A stretch of DNA of 64,000 nt from Dyadobacter arcticus (lineage in GTDB: Bacteria; Bacteroidota; Bacteroidia; Cytophagales; Spirosomataceae). The notes under the pieces were generated by a model. The model was given only the letters and a program-made list of their open reading frames with translations, was not told the DNA's origin and searched no databases. Every line of letters begins with the position of its first letter. The first letter of the stretch is position 1. A program made the position numbers and the translations under genes. Positions 58,421 through 64,000 of the stretch are shown here, piece after piece. The DNA is taken from positions 124,001 to 188,000 of the forward strand of contig NZ_JAASQJ010000003.1 in NCBI RefSeq assembly GCF_011762185.1, given 5' to 3'.

Positions 58421-61400
58421 ATGGGTATTTTACGGTCTGCTCCGCTGCTGATGATTTTTCTCCTGCTGAATTTTGGATATCGTTTTCCAGAGTCCGGTTC
58501 ATATTCGAAAACTGAGCCTAATGCAGATGTACAGCTTCGGGTTGTTCAAAACCAGACGGCCGAAACGATCAGTATTTTTCGCGGAAGCGAAACTAAACCC
58601 ATTGTTACCCAAAATGCGAAGGCGAATTTCCGTCCTTACCTGCATCCCATTGTTGCGCCTGATGGAAAGGGCATTTTAACCGAATATAGTCCGGGCCATC
58701 ACAAACATCAGACGGGTATCTACTGGGGTTATACCAGAGTCAATGGCCGCGACTATTTTCACCATCCCGACGAAGGATACTGGCGCAGGGTTTCTGCGAA
58801 AGTGCTTGAAGCCAAAGGCCCGGAAGTAAAGTGGCAAACCGTTTACGACCTGCTCGATTCAACCGGAACAGCCGTTTTGACCGAAACCCAAAACTGGACG
58901 ATGCGCCAAAAAGATGGCCAGTATTTACTTGACCTTGAATGGAATGGAGAAGCAAAGACCGACGTAACCATTGGAAAATACGATTATGGCGGGCTATTTG
59001 TCCGCATGCCCTGGAAAGAGGGGATAAAAGGTGAGGTAGTGAACGCTGCACGTCAGAAAAATGAAAAGGCAGAGGGCCAGGCTGCTTTGTGGGTGGACAT
59101 TGGCATGCAGGTGGAGGGCCGCGACAATCTGGCGCACATTGCCATTCTCGATCATCCTGAAAATAAGGGTTATCCGCAAACCTGGCGTGTAGACAGTCAA
59201 TTGGGCGCTGGCCCGGCGCGAGCAAGAAAAGGTGACTGGCATATCAAAAAAGGCGAAACGGAGGTGATCAAGCATGAGCTGGTCATATACACCGGTGAGT
59301 TGAATGACGTAGAGCTTAACAAAACCTTTGGTGCGTTTATCGGTAATAATGGAATGTACAATACGTCCGCTCTCTGGGGTATTGCGCAGAAGGAAGGCCG
59401 TGAGGCGAAGTTTTTAAGTGCCCAGGAGGCGGTAGCGGCGATGACGATCAAGGACGGATTTGTAGTGAACGCCTGGGCATCCGAACCCATGATGACGCAG
59501 CCCATGGCGTTTTGCTGGGATGATCGTGGACGCATGTGGATAGCTGAAAATAAGGATTATGAATCAAGGGGAAAGGGCTTTTCCAATGCAGGGGATAGCC
59601 GCATCCTAATTCTGGAAGATACTGATAAAGACGGCGTTGCAGATAGCAAAAAGGTATTTATGGAAGGGATCGCATTTCCTTCTGCGCTGGCTGTTGGCTT
59701 TGATGGCGTGTTTGTGGGTGCACCGCCGAATTTGCTTTTTGTTCCGGATAAAAATGGCGATGATAAGGCGGATATGGACGATATTGAAGTGCGGCTTACA
59801 GGTTGGGGAATCCGCGATCGGCATGAGACGCTGAACAGTTTTCATTGGGGTCCAGACGGTTGGCTATATGGTTTGCAGGGTTTTGCAACGCCTTCGAAAG
59901 TGGGTAAGCCGATTGGAAAAGGGAAGTTATACAAACACAAGGACCCATTTCCTGAGAATATTGAAGTGGAACATGGCGTGGATATCAACGGAGGCGTATG
60001 GCGCTACCATCCGAAGAAAAGTAAATTTGAAGTGGTCGCCCATGGTTTTAGCAATCCATGGGGTGTTGATTATGATGCAAAAGGTCAGATGCTGATTACT
60101 GCTTGTGTAATCCCGCACCTATGGCACGTCATTCCGGGCGGGATTTACCATCGGCAGGGTGGTCAGCATTTCAATCCATATGTTTACAACGATATCAAAA
60201 CCATCGCTGATCACACGCACAGGTCTGCGCACGGCGGCGCGAGGGTATATCTTTCTGATGCGTTTCCCGAAGCAGAGCGCGGTAAAATTTTTATGGCAAA
60301 CATTCACGAGCACGGCGTTTTATCAGATATCCTGGTTCCAAAAGGCTCTGGATTTTCTGGTAAGCATGGGGACGATTTCATGTTGGCCAACAATGCACAA
60401 TGGGTGGGTTTTAGCATGGAAATCGGGCCGGAAGGAGGCATGTATGTGCTGGATTGGCACGATGCCGACATTTGCGGATCGGATGTCTTAAACTCCGAAA
60501 CCGGGCGGATTTTCAGGATTATGCCAAAAGTTTCGCTGGCAGAAAATTGGAAAGGGAGGTATGACGACTTGAACAAACTTACGGATTTGGAACTCGCAGA
60601 TCTGCAAACCAGCAAGAGTGAATGGCACGCCAGACGAGCACGCGTTATTTTACAAAGTAGGGCTTCAAAGGGAAAAATTGCACAGCCTGCTATCGCGAAA
60701 CTGGAAAGTTTATTTCAATCAAAAGACAATGCGGATGATCGTTTGCGTGCCATGTGGGCGCTGAACCTCGTCCATCCGGACCCTGATTTTCTGATCAAAT
60801 CGCTTTCGGATTCCGATGTTTATGTACGTTCCTGGGCGATCCAGTTTTTGTGTGAGGATGAAAAACCATCTGCGGCGGCATTGGCAAAATTTGAAAAAAT
60901 GGCCGTAGAAGATAAGTCGGCGGTAGTGCGGTTGTATCTGGCAGCGGCATTGCAAAGGCTAGGCGCCGCATCCAGATGGGGTATTGCAGAAGGATTGCTC
61001 GCACATGCAGAGGATTCGGAAGACCATAATTTACCGAAAATGATCTGGTTTGGAATAGAACCGCTGGTCAAAGAAAATCCTACAAAAGCGCTGGAAGTAG
61101 CTCAGAAATGCAAGATACCCATGGTTTCAGAGTTCATTGCTCGTCGGGTAACGGACGCCGATCAAATTGAAACGTTAGTTGCATCCATTGGCAAAGCAAC
61201 ATCTGGGAGAACCTATTTATTAAAAGGAATGCGCGATGGATTGGAAGGAAGAACTGACATGAAGACACCATCAAACTGGAATGCGGTTTTCACGAAATTG
61301 AAACAATCAGATAAGCAAACGGCACAATTGGCGACGGATCTGAGCCGCCAGTTTGGAGATACCGAGGCTGCAAAAAATGACTTGGCAACGCTAAAAAATA

Positions 61401-62263
61401 AAAATCTCCCAGCAGAGCAGAGAAGAAAAGCATTGCAGTCGCTCACCAGCAGGCAGCGAGCGGAACTTGTCGCAGAGCTTCCTGCACTTTTAGAGGACAA
61501 TTCTCTTAGATTGGACGCAATCAGAAGCCTGGCTGCATTCGATAATGAGCCAATGGCCAAATCTTTGATCGAAAAATATCCTAAACTCAATGCTGCCGAA
61601 AAGTCTGAAGCCATTCAAACCCTGGCTTCCAGACCCAAGTCAGGCTGGCTTCTTACGCAGGCTCTTTCAAAAAATGCAATACCTAAAAAAGATATACCTA
61701 CCTACACCGCACGCCAGTTGCGACGGGTTGTAGGAAGCGGCTTTGTGGAAGTATGGGGGCCGATTGATCACGTTGCGTTTGATGAAAAAGCTTATAAAAA
61801 GTACCGTAACCTGCTTTCAGACAAGTCGGTGACGGAGGCCAGCAAAATGAAGGGACGAATGGTTTTTCAAAAAACCTGTGCGCCCTGTCATAAGCTTTAT
61901 GGCGAAGGCGGCATTATCGGACCTGAACTTACGGGGTCAAACCGCGCTAATCTTGATTATTTATTGGGTAACATTCTCGATCCAAGCGGCGAAATTCAGG
62001 ATGATTACAAAATGGTGGTCGTTACCACTCGGGATGGCCGCACATATGTTGGAAACATAGCCAAGGAGACGGAAAGGCAGGTTACCCTTCGCATTGTGGG
62101 CCAGGATGCGGTTGTGGTGAATAAATCGGACATCCAAACACGCGAAGTAACGCCTGCTTCCATGATGCCGACCGGCCTATTGGAAAATTTGTCGGATAAG
62201 GAGGTTACTGAGCTGATTGCTTATTTGAAAACAACAAAACAGGTTGACTTTCCAAAAAAATAA
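58421..62263 (+). CDS. DUF6807/PVC-type dehydrogenase/HEAT/cytochrome c fusion
   Basis: A 1280-residue exported protein with four parts. Residues 40-320 are DUF6807 (PmoA-like, HHKHQTGIYWGYTRVNG). Residues 345-720 are the PVC-type membrane-bound dehydrogenase propeller (WASEPMMTQPMAFCWDDRG, then repeated calcium-site-like DTDKDGVAD and DKNGDDKADMDD). Residues 760-1110 are helical repeats of HEAT type. Residues 1140-1280 are a cytochrome c domain with CxxCH at Cys1153-Cys1156-His1157. It probably oxidises a sugar or related compound outside the cytoplasm and passes electrons to a heme. It leads a run with the thioredoxin-fold gene and the Tat isomerase-like gene. Confidence 0.88.
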   Translation: MGILRSAPLLMIFLLLNFGYRFPESGSYSKTEPNADVQLRVVQNQTAETISIFRGSETKPIVTQNAKANFRPYLHPIVAPDGKGILTEYSPGHHKHQTGIYWGYTRVNGRDYFHHPDEGYWRRVSAKVLEAKGPEVKWQTVYDLLDSTGTAVLTETQNWTMRQKDGQYLLDLEWNGEAKTDVTIGKYDYGGLFVRMPWKEGIKGEVVNAARQKNEKAEGQAALWVDIGMQVEGRDNLAHIAILDHPENKGYPQTWRVDSQLGAGPARARKGDWHIKKGETEVIKHELVIYTGELNDVELNKTFGAFIGNNGMYNTSALWGIAQKEGREAKFLSAQEAVAAMTIKDGFVVNAWASEPMMTQPMAFCWDDRGRMWIAENKDYESRGKGFSNAGDSRILILEDTDKDGVADSKKVFMEGIAFPSALAVGFDGVFVGAPPNLLFVPDKNGDDKADMDDIEVRLTGWGIRDRHETLNSFHWGPDGWLYGLQGFATPSKVGKPIGKGKLYKHKDPFPENIEVEHGVDINGGVWRYHPKKSKFEVVAHGFSNPWGVDYDAKGQMLITACVIPHLWHVIPGGIYHRQGGQHFNPYVYNDIKTIADHTHRSAHGGARVYLSDAFPEAERGKIFMANIHEHGVLSDILVPKGSGFSGKHGDDFMLANNAQWVGFSMEIGPEGGMYVLDWHDADICGSDVLNSETGRIFRIMPKVSLAENWKGRYDDLNKLTDLELADLQTSKSEWHARRARVILQSRASKGKIAQPAIAKLESLFQSKDNADDRLRAMWALNLVHPDPDFLIKSLSDSDVYVRSWAIQFLCEDEKPSAAALAKFEKMAVEDKSAVVRLYLAAALQRLGAASRWGIAEGLLAHAEDSEDHNLPKMIWFGIEPLVKENPTKALEVAQKCKIPMVSEFIARRVTDADQIETLVASIGKATSGRTYLLKGMRDGLEGRTDMKTPSNWNAVFTKLKQSDKQTAQLATDLSRQFGDTEAAKNDLATLKNKNLPAEQRRKALQSLTSRQRAELVAELPALLEDNSLRLDAIRSLAAFDNEPMAKSLIEKYPKLNAAEKSEAIQTLASRPKSGWLLTQALSKNAIPKKDIPTYTARQLRRVVGSGFVEVWGPIDHVAFDEKAYKKYRNLLSDKSVTEASKMKGRMVFQKTCAPCHKLYGEGGIIGPELTGSNRANLDYLLGNILDPSGEIQDDYKMVVVTTRDGRTYVGNIAKETERQVTLRIVGQDAVVVNKSDIQTREVTPASMMPTGLLENLSDKEVTELIAYLKTTKQVDFPKK

Positions 62264-62374
62264 AGCAGCATTTTCAAAAGTATATTGGCAGATTAATGGT
62301 ATAAAAACAGTAATTAATTGAAGTGTGAGGTCTTTTGTTTTTATAATTAAATCTTAAATAAAAAAGTAACTCCT

Positions 62375-63499
62375 ATGCGCTCAGTTTATAGAATACTCAT
62401 AGCTCTTTTTGTTGGCGCAGCGCAACTTGGCCTGGCTTATGCAGAGCAGCCCGCTACATTGAAAATCGGCGCTGCTGCTCCGGATTTCAACCTTTTGGGT
62501 GTGGACGGGAAACGTTACACATTGAAAAGTTTTGCTGGTGCAGACATTCTTGCGATCGTATTTACCTGCAACCATTGCCCAACGGCGCAAGCCTATGAGG
62601 ATCGTTTAAAGGCGATGACAGCAGATTACAAAGCAAAAAAGGTAGCGATAGTTGCCATTTCATCCAACGACCCGAAAGCAATCCGTCTGGATGAGCTGGG
62701 TTACACCGATCTAGGCGACACCTATGCGGAGATGAAATTGCGTTCGAAAGACATGGCTTATAACTTCCCATATCTTTATGATGGCGATGACCAGAAAATC
62801 GCCAATGCATATGGCCCGGTTGCTACCCCGCACATTTTCATTTTTGACAAAGCCAGAAAGCTGCAATACCACGGCCGCATTGACGACGTGGAGAAACCGA
62901 CCGGCACGCCAAAAAATATTGATGCAAGGAATGCGATAGAGGCAATGGTGGCTGGTAAGCCTGTGCCAGCGCCTACCACCAAGACTTTTGGCTGCTCCAT
63001 GAAATGGATTTCTAAAGAACACGGTGTGCAGGATGAGCAGGCTGGCTGGGCCAAGGAAGCGGTTGCATTGGAAACGATCGACGAAGCCGGGATAAAGGAA
63101 TTGATCCAGAACAAATCGGATAAGCTCCGGTTAATCAATGTTTGGGCAACCTGGTGCGGCCCTTGCGTTACTGAATTCCCCGATTTTATGACGATGCACC
63201 ATATGTACCGCGGCCGTGATTTTGAATTTATATCCATCAGTGCCGACAGCCCCGATAAAAAGGCAAAAGTGCTAAAATTTTTGCAAGGCAAATTTGCTTC
63301 CAATAAGAATTACATTTTCAATGTGGAAGATAAGTACAAACTGATCGAGGCGGTCGATCCCAAATGGCAGGGCGCTTTACCCTATACGATTTTGGTCGAG
63401 CCGGGTGGTAAGATCGTCTATTCTGCACAGGGACCGATTAATCCTGCAAAAATGAAAAAGATTGTTGTTGAGAATAAATACGTAGGCCGTTATTATTGA
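62375..63499 (+). CDS. Tandem thioredoxin-fold protein
   Basis: A 374-residue exported protein with two thioredoxin folds. Residues 1-24 form a signal peptide (ILIALFVGAAQLGLAYAEQ). The first domain (about 30-190) is peroxiredoxin/redoxin-like, with FTCNHCPTAQAYED (CxxC). The second (about 235-374) is TlpA/ResA-like, with WATWCGPCVTEFPDF (WCGPC). A second-domain partner may reduce disulfides in or near the cytochrome c neighbour, for example in haem attachment. The gene follows the fusion gene by 111 bases on the same strand. Confidence 0.88.
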   Translation: MRSVYRILIALFVGAAQLGLAYAEQPATLKIGAAAPDFNLLGVDGKRYTLKSFAGADILAIVFTCNHCPTAQAYEDRLKAMTADYKAKKVAIVAISSNDPKAIRLDELGYTDLGDTYAEMKLRSKDMAYNFPYLYDGDDQKIANAYGPVATPHIFIFDKARKLQYHGRIDDVEKPTGTPKNIDARNAIEAMVAGKPVPAPTTKTFGCSMKWISKEHGVQDEQAGWAKEAVALETIDEAGIKELIQNKSDKLRLINVWATWCGPCVTEFPDFMTMHHMYRGRDFEFISISADSPDKKAKVLKFLQGKFASNKNYIFNVEDKYKLIEAVDPKWQGALPYTILVEPGGKIVYSAQGPINPAKMKKIVVENKYVGRYY

Positions 63500-63530
63500 A
63501 GTAATCAGATACCTTTTTTAACAGAAACTC

Positions 63531-64000
63531 ATGGAAGATCAAGACATTTCAAGACGCAAATTTTTGGGTGCTTCTGCACTTGCGGCAGCCGGGTTTGCAT
63601 TGGTAAAGGTGCCTGTTTTTGGGGCTCCGGCTTATATCAAAAACCTGGGAAAGCCTAACTCACTATTTAATGGCGTACAGGTGGGCGCCATCACCTATTC
63701 TTGGCGTAGTATGCCGGGCGGCGCAGAAGATATTCTAAAATATTGCATTGATTGTAATATCAGCGCGATCGAGCTGATGGGACCGACTGGCGAATCATTT
63801 GCCGGGGCACCGGAAGCTCCGCCACGTCCAAATATGGCACCTGCGGCAAATGGGCAGCGTCCGGAAATGACCGCTGAGCAAAAAGCGGCACAAGCGGAAT
63901 ACGGTACTAAACTTGCCGAGTGGCGGGTGAAGGCTCCAATGGATAAATTTGTTCAGCTTCGCAAAATGTACAATGATGCGGGGGTTAGTATTTATGCATT
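63531..64000 (+). CDS. Tat-exported sugar isomerase/epimerase-like protein (cut by window end)
   Basis: The open frame starts with ATG at 63531 and runs past the window edge, so only about 156 residues are visible. The N-terminus has a Tat motif (DISRRKFLGASALAAAGFA), followed by a TIM-barrel start GVQVGAITYSWRSMP and a later Pro/Ala-rich insert (PEAPPRPNMAPAANG) before the next barrel segment. The pattern fits the xylose isomerase-like/sugar phosphate isomerase-epimerase family common beside exported dehydrogenases. It lies 31 bases after the thioredoxin-fold gene, so it likely shares its operon. Confidence 0.85.
   Translation, partial: MEDQDISRRKFLGASALAAAGFALVKVPVFGAPAYIKNLGKPNSLFNGVQVGAITYSWRSMPGGAEDILKYCIDCNISAIELMGPTGESFAGAPEAPPRPNMAPAANGQRPEMTAEQKAAQAEYGTKLAEWRVKAPMDKFVQLRKMYNDAGVSIYA

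Overview
The window comes from a Bacteroidota chromosome, most likely a Cytophagales member close to Dyadobacter (genus is inference). Three signs support this: promoters of the Bacteroidota type (TTG/TTTG, about 19 bases, TAnnTTTG) lie before several genes; two secreted proteins end in type IX secretion (T9SS) sorting domains; and some families seen here (DUF3822, malic enzyme fused to a phosphotransacetylase domain, DUF6807) are typical of the phylum. I found no rRNA, tRNA, insertion sequence, prophage or CRISPR array.

Layout. 1-20 kb is mainly housekeeping: rpsT, a secreted beta-propeller protein, a YbiT-like ABC-F ATPase, a GMC/gluconate-dehydrogenase-like pair, tsaC/sua5, a RecD-like helicase, a CBS protein, two NUDIX hydrolases, DUF3822-coaD, a CorC/HlyC-type protein with pyrE, a PPK1-like protein lacking most catalytic residues, a TetR regulator, serine acetyltransferase, an alpha/beta hydrolase and a T9SS cargo protein. 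20-30 kb (minus strand) holds the malic enzyme and a seven-gene surface-polysaccharide operon: SGNH hydrolase, two GT4, two GT2, a WcaF-like acetyltransferase and a WecA/TagO-like initiating transferase.

30-40 kb carries a small hydrolase, a VOC protein, an AbiEii-like nucleotidyltransferase with a probable DUF6922 partner, an amidohydrolase, and a three-gene signalling block (hybrid PAS kinase, TPR/HisKA_2 kinase, stand-alone receiver). 40-53 kb has NDH-2, a CorA-type transporter, a fibronectin-III T9SS protein beside a GH18 chitinase, a SWIM/SNF2 helicase, an RpiB-like isomerase with a DUF481 protein, a Tat-exported Gfo/Idh/MocA oxidoreductase, a second amidohydrolase and an aldo/keto reductase.

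53-64 kb has a small secreted protein, an OmpR/kinase pair, a Usp-like protein, a bestrophin, an unrecognised secreted protein, and at the right edge a three-gene run: a 1280-residue DUF6807/PVC-type dehydrogenase/cytochrome c fusion, a tandem thioredoxin-fold protein, and a Tat-exported sugar isomerase-like protein cut by the window end. This last run looks like an extracytoplasmic carbohydrate-oxidation locus.

Most notable: the PPK1-like protein keeps the phosphohistidine but has lost six of seven ligand/catalytic positions; the ABC-F protein has one intact and one consistently degenerate composite ATP site; the nucleotidyltransferase pair resembles a toxin-antitoxin/abortive infection module; and the right-edge fusion joins domains that normally sit in separate proteins. 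Comparisons to E. coli residues are from memory, not from a computed alignment.
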